A stretch of DNA of 12,805 nt from an uncultured Eubacteriales bacterium (GTDB lineage Bacteria; Bacillota; Clostridia; Oscillospirales; CAG-272): assembly GCA_934489945.1 (NCBI GenBank), contig CAKSSY010000054.1, positions 1-12,805 of the forward strand, read 5' to 3'. Below are positions 1 through 6,516 of this stretch, one piece after another (within the stretch, counting starts at the first letter, position 1; each line of letters opens with the position of its first letter). The notes below the pieces were generated by a model, which did not search any database, was not told where the DNA came from, and saw nothing but the letters and a program-made list of their open reading frames with translations. Made by a program: the position numbers and the translations under genes.

Positions 1-226
1 GGCAGGTAGAGACAAGATTCTCTGCGCCGCAGGCGCGGATATTGGTGGATGCAATGGCAAGCGGTTTTTCGGCAATATCCGCGGCTACCGCACCGCGGAT
101 GTGTCCTGTCAGGGCAAGAGTGATGGGAAGATAGGCGTGGTCAGTACCGATGTCGGCAAGAAAACTTCCCTTGCGAACAAAGGGAATGGCGGCTGACAAT
201 CGGTTTTTAAGCGGCGGCAATGTCAT
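1..226 (-). CDS. trmK: tRNA (adenine22-N1)-methyltransferase TrmK, N-terminal part (runs off left edge)
   Basis: The first 75 residues are visible; the gene continues beyond base 1. TrmK methylates N1 of adenine 22 in tRNAs using S-adenosylmethionine. The visible part has the family pattern: a start resembling LKNRLSAAIPFV, then the Rossmann-fold SAM-binding motif ADIGTDHAYLP at residues 24-34, then a segment around AADIAEKPLAIASTNIR that corresponds to the second strand and helix. The ATG at 226-224 is preceded by AGAAGGAG about 6 nt upstream, which fixes the start. It has its own promoter. In many Firmicutes trmK sits between sigA and a NIF3-like gene, but the downstream partner lies outside the window, so this cannot be checked. 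The family call rests on a short but very characteristic motif. Confidence 0.85.
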   Translation of the reverse strand, partial: MTLPPLKNRLSAAIPFVRKGSFLADIGTDHAYLPITLALTGHIRGAVAADIAEKPLAIASTNIRACGAENLVSTC

Positions 227-314
227 ATCGACTCCTTCTGCAAAAAAGGGGTTCTCTTGGTACGGCTGTCAGGTTTCTCTTATTTTGCCGGTGACGTGTG
301 TTACCCCTGATAAA

Positions 315-342
315 ATTATACCGAACAAAAAATCAAGGGCAA
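315..342 (-). promoter_or_regulatory. Probable sigma-A promoter of trmK
   Basis: On the minus strand a perfect -10 TATAAT (315-320) follows a TTGCCC -35-like hexamer (337-342) with a 16-nt spacer. The start point would be near 308, giving an 80-nt leader. The -35 lies inside the terminator stem of the upstream gene, so the two signals share bases. Confidence 0.55.
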
Positions 343-364
343 TCGGGCATGTCCTTGATTTTTT
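327..364 (-). terminator. Intrinsic terminator after the DUF1858 gene (sequence symmetric)
   Basis: A 14-bp stem pairs 327-340 with 351-364 around a 10-nt loop, with one G-U pair. The outer part is A6/T6, so a GC-containing stem is followed by a T run in either direction. On the minus strand it lies about 60 nt past the DUF1858 stop codon, and it is the only T-tailed hairpin there. Confidence 0.7.
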
Positions 365-383
365 GTGTTGCTTTTTGTATTGG

Positions 384-415
384 GGGCTGTTTCAAATGGC
401 AATCTAAAACAGCCC
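384..415 (-). other. Stem-loop just downstream of the DUF1858 stop codon
   Basis: GGGCTGTTT (384-392) pairs perfectly with AAACAGCCC (407-415) around a 14-nt loop. No T run follows on the minus strand, so it is not a classic terminator on its own. It could protect the mRNA 3' end or assist the T-tailed hairpin at 327-364. Confidence 0.5.
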
Positions 416-425
416 TCATTCGTTT

Positions 426-632
426 TTACGCCTTCTTCTCGGCAAGCATAGCGTTGATTTTGGCTACCAGCTCGTCGGCGTTGGTGCCGTGAACGGCACA
501 GGCATCGGCAATGGATTCACCGCGGGATGCGGGGCATCCGAGACAGTGCATGCCGATTTCAAAGAAGAAACGTGCGGTATCGGAGTCATAGTCCAGAATA
601 TCGCCGATAATGGATTCCTTGGTTACAACCAT
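426..632 (-). CDS. DUF1858 domain protein (disulfide-type small protein)
   Basis: This complete 68-residue protein matches the DUF1858 family, also called the hybrid-cluster-protein-associated redox disulfide domain. The diagnostic centre is GMHCLGCPASRGESI at about residues 27-41, with a CxxC pair at Cys30 and Cys33, a third cysteine at Cys45 and a conserved HG at 48-49. Members occur alone or fused to redox proteins; the molecular role is not established, and a thiol redox or metal-sensing function is only inferred from the CxxC. There is no signal peptide, so it should be cytosolic. The ATG at 632-630 has a GGAGG ribosome binding site 7 nt upstream. It has its own consensus promoter and a downstream terminator, so it is probably monocistronic. 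Confidence 0.9.
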   Translation of the reverse strand: MVVTKESIIGDILDYDSDTARFFFEIGMHCLGCPASRGESIADACAVHGTNADELVAKINAMLAEKKA

Positions 633-665
633 TTTTTATCCTCCGTTTTTTGATATTTTCAATTT

Positions 666-694
666 ATTATAATACTTTTTCCCGATTTTGTCAA
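666..694 (-). promoter_or_regulatory. Consensus sigma-A promoter of the DUF1858 gene
   Basis: On the minus strand TTGACA (689-694) and TATAAT (666-671) both match consensus, with the ideal 17-nt spacer. Transcription would begin near 659, about 27 nt before the ATG. Confidence 0.9.
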
Positions 695-707
695 CTCTAT
701 TCCTGTC

Positions 708-731
708 TTTTGCCTTAAAAAAGAGGCAAAA
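708..731. repeat. 8-bp inverted repeat between divergent promoters
   Basis: TTTTGCCT (708-715) and AGGCAAAA (724-731) are perfect inverted arms around an 8-nt A-rich spacer. The repeat ends 4 nt before the valS -35 and lies 13 nt beyond the DUF1858 -35. It lacks a terminator-like tail, so an operator for a dimeric regulator is possible, but no regulator is identified. Confidence 0.4.
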
Positions 732-735
732 ATGC

Positions 736-764
736 TTGACAGAAGGGTTTTTATGTGTTATACT
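736..764 (+). promoter_or_regulatory. Consensus sigma-A promoter of the T-box-valS transcript
   Basis: TTGACA (736-741) and TATACT (759-764) are separated by 17 nt. The predicted start near 771 coincides with the base of T-box Stem I. Confidence 0.88.
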
Positions 765-770
765 GTGATA

Positions 771-992
771 AATGCTTAGATGGAGAGCAGTACGCGAAAA
801 TCGGTCTTAAGAGAGTAAACGGTCGGTGCGAGTTTACGTCCGGAGTCGCGGAAGTCGCTCCGGAGCTGTGCCGCCCAAGCACTTTAGTGTCAAGCGGTGC
901 CGGATTCCCCGTTACGGACTTTGAGTGCGCGCTTTGGCGCGAAATCAGGTGGTACCGCGTTTCCACGCCCTGATAGCAGGGCGTGTTTTTTT
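771..992 (+). promoter_or_regulatory. T-box riboswitch, valine-specific (GUC specifier)
   Basis: This leader controls valS by sensing uncharged tRNA-Val. The T-box sequence AGGTGGTACCGCG is at 947-959. Stem I can be traced: base TGCTT (773-777) with AAGCA (877-881); lower helix GAGC (785-788) with GCTC (857-860); specifier loop AGTA (789-792) opposite GAAGTC (851-856); upper helix CGCGA (793-797) with TCGCG (846-850); AGAGAG bulge at 810-815 and a distal hairpin closed by GTAAAC (815-820) and GTTTAC (832-837). The codon GTC at 854-856, directly after the usual GAA, reads valine and agrees with the gene downstream. The antiterminator is ATCAGG (944-949) with CCTGAT (969-974), then GCGT (957-960) with ACGC (965-968), leaving the 7-nt bulge TGGTACC to pair with the tRNA end. 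TGGT suits a discriminator A, as expected for tRNA-Val. It is exclusive with the terminator. Confidence 0.95.
964..992 (+). terminator. T-box regulated intrinsic terminator
   Basis: CACGCCCTG (964-972) pairs with CAGGGCGTG (977-985) around an ATAG loop and is followed by seven T (986-992). It shares 964-974 with the 3' strand of the antiterminator, so only one can form at a time. Confidence 0.95.
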
Positions 993-1011
993 ATGGAAAG
1001 AAGGACAGATT

Positions 1012-3654
1012 ATGGAACAGAATTATGAGCTTCCCAAGACCTATTCTCCCTCGGATTTTGAGGACAGAATTTATCGGAACTGGTGTGAAAAGGGGTATTT
1101 TACGCCTGACCGTCGCAATCCGAATCCCTCGTATTCTATTGTGATTCCTCCGCCGAACATTACCGGTCAGCTTCACATGGGACACGCGCTGGACAACACA
1201 CTCCAGGACATCCTGATCCGTTACAAGAGAATGCAGGGATATTGCACCCTTTGGCTTCCCGGTACAGACCACGCATCAATTGCCACCGAAGCAAAGATTG
1301 TGGAAGCTATGCGGAAAGAGGGACTTACCAAGGACGATCTCGGTCGTGAAAAGTTTTTGGAACGCGCTTGGGACTGGAAGGAAAAATACGGCGGACGCAT
1401 TGTTTCACAATTGAAAAAAATGGGTTCCTCCTGTGACTGGACACGTGAGCGTTTCACACTTGATGAAGGGTGTTCCAAAGCGGTCAAGGAGGTCTTTGTC
1501 CGGCTTTACAACAAGGGGCTCATTTATCGCGGTGAACGTATTATCAACTGGTGTCCGCATTGCAAAACCTCTATTTCGAATGCCGAGGTCAACTATGAGG
1601 AACAGAAGAGTCATTTCTGGCACATCCGTTATCCGCTGGTTGGCGGTGACGGCTATCTGGAGGTGGCGACCACACGTCCCGAGACGCTTTTGGGAGATAC
1701 GGCAATTGCCGTCAACCCCGAGGACGAACGGTACAAGCATCTGATCGGCAAATACTGTGTTCTGCCGTTGGTTGGCAGACGGATTCCGATTGTGGGCGAC
1801 GAACACGCACAACTTGACAAGGGAACCGGTTGTGTGAAGATTACTCCTGCCCACGACCCGAACGACTTTGAGGTCGGTCGTCGTCATCAGCTTCCGTTGG
1901 AGGTCTGTCTCACTTCCGATGCCAAGATTACGGAGAATTACCCGAAATATGCCGGTATGGATCGTTACGAGGCACGCAAGGCAATCGTAAAGGATCTTGA
2001 AGAGGGTGGATATTTGATGGAGATCGAGGATCTGACGCACGAGGTCGGAACCTGTTATCGTTGCAACACTACCATTGAGCCGATGATCTCCCTTCAGTGG
2101 TTTGTTCGCATGGAACCTTTGGCTAAGCCTGCCATTGAAGCGGTGCGTGACGGTCGGATTCGGTTTGTTCCCGAGCGTTTTGACAAAAATTACTTCCACT
2201 GGATGGAAAATACGCAGGACTGGTGCATTTCGCGTCAGCTCTGGTGGGGACATCGTATTCCTGCGTTCTATTGCGATGAGTGTGGTGCCATGATTGTAAC
2301 CAAGGATGATTCTGCCGTGTGTCCCAAGTGCGGAAAGCCGATGCGTCAGGATCCTGACACGCTTGACACATGGTTCTCATCGGCTCTCTGGCCCTTCTCC
2401 ACGATGGGATGGCCCGAAGAAACCGAGGATCTCAAGCGATTCTTCCCGACCAACACGCTGGTCACCGGCTATGATATTATCACTTTCTGGGTTTCGAGAA
2501 TGATTTTTTCGTCGCTGGAATACACCGGTGAAATTCCGTTTGACACGGTTCTCATTCATGGTCTGGTACGTGATGCACAGGGAAGAAAGATGTCCAAGTC
2601 TCTCGGCAACGGCATTGACCCGCTGGAGATTATCGACAAATACGGCGCCGACGCGCTCCGCTTCGCGCTTGCCACGGGCAATTCTCCCGGAAACGATATG
2701 CGTTTTTCGGACGAGAAGATTGAGGCGGCACGTAACTTTGCCAACAAGCTCTGGAATGCGTCGCGCTTTGTCCGTATGAATCTGACAATCGACAAAGCCG
2801 GACTTCCCGCACCCGAAAAATTGGCAATGGAGGACAAGTGGATCCTGACGAAGTACGACGAGTTGGTTGCCTCTGTAACCTCGGCACTTGATCACTATGA
2901 AGTGGGAATCGCACTCTCGAATCTCTATGACTTCACTTGGGATGTGTTCTGTGACTGGTATATCGAACTTTCCAAGGTGCGCCTGAATGAGAAGGGAACC
3001 GAGGAAAATCTGACGGCACAACAGGTGATTTTTACGATTTTGAACGGAATTCTTCGTCTGTTGCACCCCTTTATGCCCTTCATTACCGAAGAAATCTATC
3101 TTTCTTTGCCGCATGAGGCGGAAAGCATTATGATTGACAAGTATCCTGTGGCAGGAGAAACGCCTGTGTTCGCGGATGCCTGCGAGCAGATGTCCCGCGT
3201 ACTTGACGCGATTCGCGCTATCCGTGCACGCCGCAGCGAGATGAATGTTCAACCGTCACGTCGTGCAAAGGTCTATATTGCGACCAAGTACACCGACAGC
3301 TTCAATGACAAGACCGCAACCTTCTTTACGCGTCTGGCATCGGCATCCGAGATCGCGGTTGCCGAGAGTTTTGAGGGAGTGGTGTCGGCGGACGACTCGG
3401 TTCAGATCATTACCGATTCCGCAACCATTTTCCTGCCGCTGTCGGATATTATCGACACCGAGAAGGAGCGTACCCGTCTTACGACCGAGAAAAAACGTCT
3501 GGAGGGCGAAATTGCCCGTCTTTCCGGAAAACTTGCCAACGAGGGCTTTGTCTCAAAGGCTCCTGCCGCTGTGGTAGAGGGCGAAAGGGCAAAATTGGCG
3601 AAGTTCCGTGAAAATCTTGACGGCGTTGAAAGTGCTCTTGCCAAACTGAAATAA
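1012..3654 (+). CDS. valS: Valyl-tRNA synthetase
   Basis: This 880-residue class I aminoacyl-tRNA synthetase attaches valine to tRNA-Val in the cytosol. The catalytic HIGH signature appears as HMGH at residues 55-58 (after PPPNITGQL) and KMSKS at 526-530. The editing (CP1) domain shows TTRPETLLGDTA and KITPAHDPNDFEVG, which clear mischarged threonine. A zinc ribbon is present as CDEC (421-424) and CPKC (437-440). The C-terminus is a lysine/glutamate-rich coiled coil typical of bacterial ValRS, with a family motif around NEGFVSKAPAAVVE. Length is normal for the family. The reading frame stays open upstream into the T-box, but the ATG at 1012 is chosen because AAGGA at 1001-1005 lies 6 nt before it and homologous proteins start this way. 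Regulation is by the valine T-box. No terminator is evident in the 94 nt after the stop. Confidence 0.98.
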   Translation: MEQNYELPKTYSPSDFEDRIYRNWCEKGYFTPDRRNPNPSYSIVIPPPNITGQLHMGHALDNTLQDILIRYKRMQGYCTLWLPGTDHASIATEAKIVEAMRKEGLTKDDLGREKFLERAWDWKEKYGGRIVSQLKKMGSSCDWTRERFTLDEGCSKAVKEVFVRLYNKGLIYRGERIINWCPHCKTSISNAEVNYEEQKSHFWHIRYPLVGGDGYLEVATTRPETLLGDTAIAVNPEDERYKHLIGKYCVLPLVGRRIPIVGDEHAQLDKGTGCVKITPAHDPNDFEVGRRHQLPLEVCLTSDAKITENYPKYAGMDRYEARKAIVKDLEEGGYLMEIEDLTHEVGTCYRCNTTIEPMISLQWFVRMEPLAKPAIEAVRDGRIRFVPERFDKNYFHWMENTQDWCISRQLWWGHRIPAFYCDECGAMIVTKDDSAVCPKCGKPMRQDPDTLDTWFSSALWPFSTMGWPEETEDLKRFFPTNTLVTGYDIITFWVSRMIFSSLEYTGEIPFDTVLIHGLVRDAQGRKMSKSLGNGIDPLEIIDKYGADALRFALATGNSPGNDMRFSDEKIEAARNFANKLWNASRFVRMNLTIDKAGLPAPEKLAMEDKWILTKYDELVASVTSALDHYEVGIALSNLYDFTWDVFCDWYIELSKVRLNEKGTEENLTAQQVIFTILNGILRLLHPFMPFITEEIYLSLPHEAESIMIDKYPVAGETPVFADACEQMSRVLDAIRAIRARRSEMNVQPSRRAKVYIATKYTDSFNDKTATFFTRLASASEIAVAESFEGVVSADDSVQIITDSATIFLPLSDIIDTEKERTRLTTEKKRLEGEIARLSGKLANEGFVSKAPAAVVEGERAKLAKFRENLDGVESALAKLK

Positions 3655-3688
3655 TTTTAGAAAAACTTGCGGACAAATTGCAAAACGG

Positions 3689-3720
3689 GGAACTTTTTCC
3701 TTTTCGTTTCGTCTTATAAG
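3689..3720 (+). promoter_or_regulatory. Candidate ECF-sigma-type promoter of the DUF4349 gene
   Basis: GGAAC (3689-3693) followed by a T tract, then CGTC (3710-3713) after 16 nt, has the form of promoters used by extracytoplasmic-function sigma factors. A TATAAG at 3715-3720 overlaps but has no good TTGACA partner at 17 nt. With a start point near 3720, the first ATG (3731) would have almost no leader, which agrees with initiation at 3749. The sigma factor itself is not in the window. Confidence 0.5.
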
Positions 3721-3736
3721 TAACGACAATATGAAA

Positions 3737-3742
3737 AGGAGA
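3737..3742 (+). promoter_or_regulatory. Ribosome binding site that decides the DUF4349 start
   Basis: AGGAGA lies inside the longer open frame that begins at ATG 3731 and sits 6 nt before the third of three consecutive ATG codons (3743, 3746, 3749). It favours 3749, with 3746 as an alternative. Confidence 0.7.
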
Positions 3743-3748
3743 ATGATG

Positions 3749-4714
3749 ATGAAATTCAGAAAACCGGTTTGCCTTTTGTCCGTATTGTGTATTTTGTTGA
3801 CGTTTGTTTCCTGCGGTTCCGGGCAGGAAGACTTCAGGCGGTCGGATGCCGAGTATCCGCAGGAGAGTTTTTTCGACAACAATTCCTACAATAAAGAAAA
3901 AGATGACGGATACTACTCGGATATGATTTCGCTTCCGGCAAAAGAGCCCAATACGAGTGCCGGTATCGGCAAGGAGGATTCTCCGACCGAAAAGATTATC
4001 CGCACGGTTTCTCTCCGGGCACAGAGCAAGGAGTTTGACAAGGCGTTCTCCGATCTCCGCAAGATGCTTGCCGATTGCGGCGGCTATGAGGAATCGGTTG
4101 AGTCAAACGGAAGAGGGTACGGATACGACAGCTATTTCTGCCGCAAAGTGTATCTGAAAATGCGGGTTCCTGCCGACAAATTGAACGGGTTTCTTGACAA
4201 AGTAGGCGGTGCTGTGAATATTGTGTCGGAAAATTCCTCCATGTCCAACGCAACCGAGGAGTATTATGATGTGGCGGCGCGTGTCGAGGTTCTGGAAAGC
4301 GAGCGTCAGGCGTATGAGGAGATGCTGAAGAAGGCAGAGGATGTGGAGTCTATTCTGAAGATCAAGGATCGTTTGTATGACGTGATTGCCGAGATCGAAT
4401 CGGGAAAGGCACGCATGAAGGTGATCGACAGCCGTGCGGCTTATTCTACGGTCATCATGCAGCTTGAGGAAGTAATCGAATATTCGTCTGTGACTACACC
4501 GAAAACGACTTTTGGCGATCGCATCAAAAATGCCCTCACTCAAAGCTGGCGGAGTTTCGGATACGGTTGGCAGAATTTTGCGGTTTGGTTTGTCGGCGCG
4601 CTTCCGACCTTGCTGATGCTGGCGGTTTTGGCGGGCGTAGTGGTGGTTGTGATCGTGTCTGCGAGCCGCCGTTCGCGCAACCGGAGACAAAAACGGGACG
4701 CAGAGAACAAGTAA
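3749..4714 (+). CDS. DUF4349 domain lipoprotein with C-terminal membrane anchor
   Basis: This 321-residue envelope protein has a lipoprotein signal peptide (basic MKFRK, hydrophobic core, FVSC with Cys22 as the probable lipidated residue). A low-complexity linker rich in Asp, Ser and Tyr follows. The DUF4349 domain then covers about residues 80-245: a first strand near KIIRTVSLRAQSKEFDKAF, the GGYEESVE turn, a VPADKLNGFLDKV segment, the EEYYDVAARVEVLE motif, a helical coiled-coil hairpin, and the AAYSTVIMQLEEV strand. A transmembrane segment at roughly 276-303 ends in an Arg/Lys-rich cytosolic tail. The protein would therefore be tethered at both ends. Family function is unknown; members are often found near sigma/anti-sigma pairs, and here an ECF-like promoter lies upstream, so a role in envelope stress is plausible but inferred. 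Confidence 0.9.
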   Translation: MKFRKPVCLLSVLCILLTFVSCGSGQEDFRRSDAEYPQESFFDNNSYNKEKDDGYYSDMISLPAKEPNTSAGIGKEDSPTEKIIRTVSLRAQSKEFDKAFSDLRKMLADCGGYEESVESNGRGYGYDSYFCRKVYLKMRVPADKLNGFLDKVGGAVNIVSENSSMSNATEEYYDVAARVEVLESERQAYEEMLKKAEDVESILKIKDRLYDVIAEIESGKARMKVIDSRAAYSTVIMQLEEVIEYSSVTTPKTTFGDRIKNALTQSWRSFGYGWQNFAVWFVGALPTLLMLAVLAGVVVVVIVSASRRSRNRRQKRDAENK

Positions 4715-4739
4715 TCCTTGTCTCATAGTACGATTTTTT
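4703..4739 (+). terminator. Possible weak terminator after the DUF4349 gene
   Basis: GAGAACAAG (4703-4711) pairs with CTTGTCTC (4717-4724) with one bulged A; the stem spans the stop codon. A run of six T (4734-4739) follows only 9 nt later, which is further than usual, so efficiency is doubtful. Confidence 0.35.
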
Positions 4740-5127
4740 CAAACGCGCGCGGGACAAAACGTTTTTGGACCAAAAGACGGTCTGCCGGGGTTGTTATGAT
4801 TTTATTTTGTGTGATTTTCTGACATCCTGTCATGATTAATCCGTTTGGGGATAAGAAAGACGGGGGATGTGTTGAAAGACGCCCATGAGGAGAGATTTTT
4901 TACCGAGAACGATGTTTAGGCAACCGGAACGAGAGTGGCTTCCGCTTTCAGGACTGCATGTCCTGTGCCGCGATAAAACGAGGGACCGACGCATAATTTG
5001 CGTCGGTCCCTCAAAAATATTGTTCGGATTTCGGCTTTTTTGATGCAATATGGTCGTTTTTTGCCGGCTGTTTTTTCGGACTTCTTTGGCTGCAAATCGG
5101 CGGGGTCAAGTTGCAAAACCTCATATC
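4740..5127. other. Gene-poor interval between convergent genes
   Basis: No convincing gene is present. The interval is of uneven composition, with T-rich patches (around 4797-4820 and 5055-5085), a strong hairpin at 4980-5012 and smaller ones: CAGGAC/GTCCTG (4949-4954 with 4960-4965) and CGGAA/TTCCG. A protein-like fragment starts at ATG 4832 but is broken at a run of five G (4862-4866) and ends at TAG 4917. No ribosome binding site or consensus promoter leads into it. A non-coding RNA on either strand cannot be excluded, but it does not match a family I recognise. Confidence 0.5.
4973..5012 (-). terminator. Probable terminator of the minus-strand operon
   Basis: GAGGGACCGACGC (4980-4992) pairs perfectly over 13 bp with GCGTCGGTCCCTC (5000-5012). 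On the minus strand the stem is followed by GTTTTAT, a short T run; on the plus strand A residues follow instead, so only the minus direction makes sense. It lies about 165 nt past the PrsA-like stop codon. Confidence 0.6.
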
Positions 5128-5173
5128 GAAGGCGGTGTTAAAAAATTCTTTTGCGTTTTTTAACACCGCCTTC
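5128..5173 (-). repeat. 18-bp perfect inverted repeat after the PrsA-like stop codon
   Basis: Positions 5128-5145 pair without mismatch with 5156-5173 around a 10-nt loop, starting 4 nt after the TGA stop. The base of the stem is GC-rich and the apex is A6/T6, the reverse of a normal terminator, and no T run follows the stem in either direction. It probably protects the 3' end of the mRNA, possibly together with the hairpin at 4980-5012. Confidence 0.75.
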
Positions 5174-5177
5174 CATG

Positions 5178-6497
5178 TCAATGATAGTAGAAATTTGCTT
5201 TTACGGTCTTGAGAGACAGTCCGGTCAGCAGGGAAGTGTCGATTGTGATTTTATTCTCATATGCCGCGAGCTTTTCCGCAAGCAGTGTGTTGACAAGATT
5301 GGTCGAAAAATCGTAAACGCCGTACACGCTGTCGGTAAACCACTGGGAATTGTCTTTGTTCTCGTATGCACCGCTTTCAAGCGGGTATTTCCGCACAAGA
5401 TGGATGCCGGCATCGGTCTGCACGATGGCAATTTCACCGATTTCCGTTTCCGACAATTTCTTTGCCAAGGTATCCAGCGTTTTCCACGGGGAGGCAATGG
5501 ACTGATACTCAACGGCGGTAGAGAGGTAATTGAGAGCATTGGGATCATAGTCGTTGCCCAATTCCTCATCGCTGTAAGCCAAGCGCAGGCTCTCAAAGAC
5601 CGAAGCCGATTCTCCGGCAGCGGCATCCCGCAGGTTGATTGCCAGATTCAGACGGTCGAGCATTTCATCGTTGGTGTATGCTTCTGTTTTGGCATTTCCT
5701 TGCTCGTCGGTTACGGGAGAACGTTTTCCGTTTTCCTTGTCGTAGGCAATTCTTCCGTCCTCAGTATAGTAGACAAAGGAACCGTTCTCCGGTTTGGCGG
5801 TGCCGTTTACCGTATCGTAAGCGACGGAACCGTCCTCCCGATAATAAATTTCATCGCCGTTGGCATCGGTTTTATACAGGTATCGGAAATTCGAAAGCAG
5901 AATCTGTTTGAAGGCGACGTAGTTTTCCTCAAAATAACGATCCTTGACTGCAGTTCCGATCTTACTGCCGTTTTGTCCGTACAGCGAGTAGGCAAGGGTG
6001 GAAATTTTTCGTGTGAGGAGTTTATATTCCCTCAGAATGTCAATATTGGCACCATAATCCGCAAGAAGTGAGTTCAGTTTGGATTTGGAGCCTTCTCCGT
6101 CTTCTTCAATCAGTTTTTGTATTTCCTCGTCCACCGCTTTGACGGTTGCGTCGGGCAATTCTAATCCCATTTCATCAAACAGGGCGAGGGCGCAGAGATA
6201 ATTTTTGGCTTTTTCGAGAACCGCGGCGGTGTAGTAATCGTCATATGTCAGGGAGGTCTGGTCGATCACTGTACCCCAAAAGGTCGGACTGTCGGCATTG
6301 CCGTAAGCTGACACAATGGCATATGCCATTTCTCCCTTACGGATCGACAGCATCAGCTCATAGAGGTTTACAGAGAGGGAATTGTCTTTGAGTGTCATCA
6401 GTTTTTTCCCCGTCCCGCCGCAGCCCGCAAAGCAGGAGAGTGTGAGAAGGAGTGCCGCGGCGAGGGCAACAAAACGACGAAGGCATTTCTTTTTCAT
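5178..6497 (-). CDS. PrsA-like lipoprotein, peptidyl-prolyl isomerase/foldase family
   Basis: This 439-residue protein is predicted to act outside the membrane as a folding factor for exported proteins. It has a lipoprotein signal (MKKK, hydrophobic core, FAGC with Cys26 as lipidation site). Residues about 35-190 form a helical SurA/trigger-factor-like chaperone region. A parvulin-type domain seems to begin near VAFKQILLS (194-202) and end near EIAIVQTDAGIHLVRKYPLE (355-374), the usual final strand of these domains. Between them sits an insertion with two similar 21-residue units (216-236 and 241-261), each built on YY-EDG-AYD-NG. The divergence of the catalytic core makes isomerase activity uncertain; a pure chaperone is possible. 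It follows mfd by 39 nt. AAAGGA (6508-6513) lies 10 nt before the ATG, a rather long spacing. Confidence 0.85.
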   Translation of the reverse strand: MKKKCLRRFVALAAALLLTLSCFAGCGGTGKKLMTLKDNSLSVNLYELMLSIRKGEMAYAIVSAYGNADSPTFWGTVIDQTSLTYDDYYTAAVLEKAKNYLCALALFDEMGLELPDATVKAVDEEIQKLIEEDGEGSKSKLNSLLADYGANIDILREYKLLTRKISTLAYSLYGQNGSKIGTAVKDRYFEENYVAFKQILLSNFRYLYKTDANGDEIYYREDGSVAYDTVNGTAKPENGSFVYYTEDGRIAYDKENGKRSPVTDEQGNAKTEAYTNDEMLDRLNLAINLRDAAAGESASVFESLRLAYSDEELGNDYDPNALNYLSTAVEYQSIASPWKTLDTLAKKLSETEIGEIAIVQTDAGIHLVRKYPLESGAYENKDNSQWFTDSVYGVYDFSTNLVNTLLAEKLAAYENKITIDTSLLTGLSLKTVKANFYYH

Positions 6498-6516
6498 GAT
6501 TTTTGTTTCCTTTCGT

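Noticed and set aside
925..1011. An N-terminal extension of valS by 29 codons.
   Set aside because: It would translate the T-box antiterminator and terminator; the ribosome binding site at 1001-1005 supports ATG 1012.
4855..4881. Direct repeat GAAAGACG at 4855-4862 and 4874-4881.
   Set aside because: Only two 8-nt copies, no flanking mobile-element signs; likely chance.
4795..5012. A possible 6S RNA or riboswitch on the plus strand.
   Set aside because: I could not trace the long closing stem and central bubble of 6S RNA, no plus-strand gene follows, and the final hairpin has no T run in that direction.
5011..5124. A 37-codon lysine-rich minus-strand frame between the 18-bp hairpin and the terminator-like stem.
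   Set aside because: No ribosome binding site or known family, and it begins directly after a strong hairpin; chance is the simplest reading.
5151..6071. A 306-codon plus-strand open frame opposite the PrsA-like gene.
   Set aside because: It is the antisense of a lipoprotein with clear signal peptide, lipobox and ribosome binding site, and it runs through the 18-bp hairpin.
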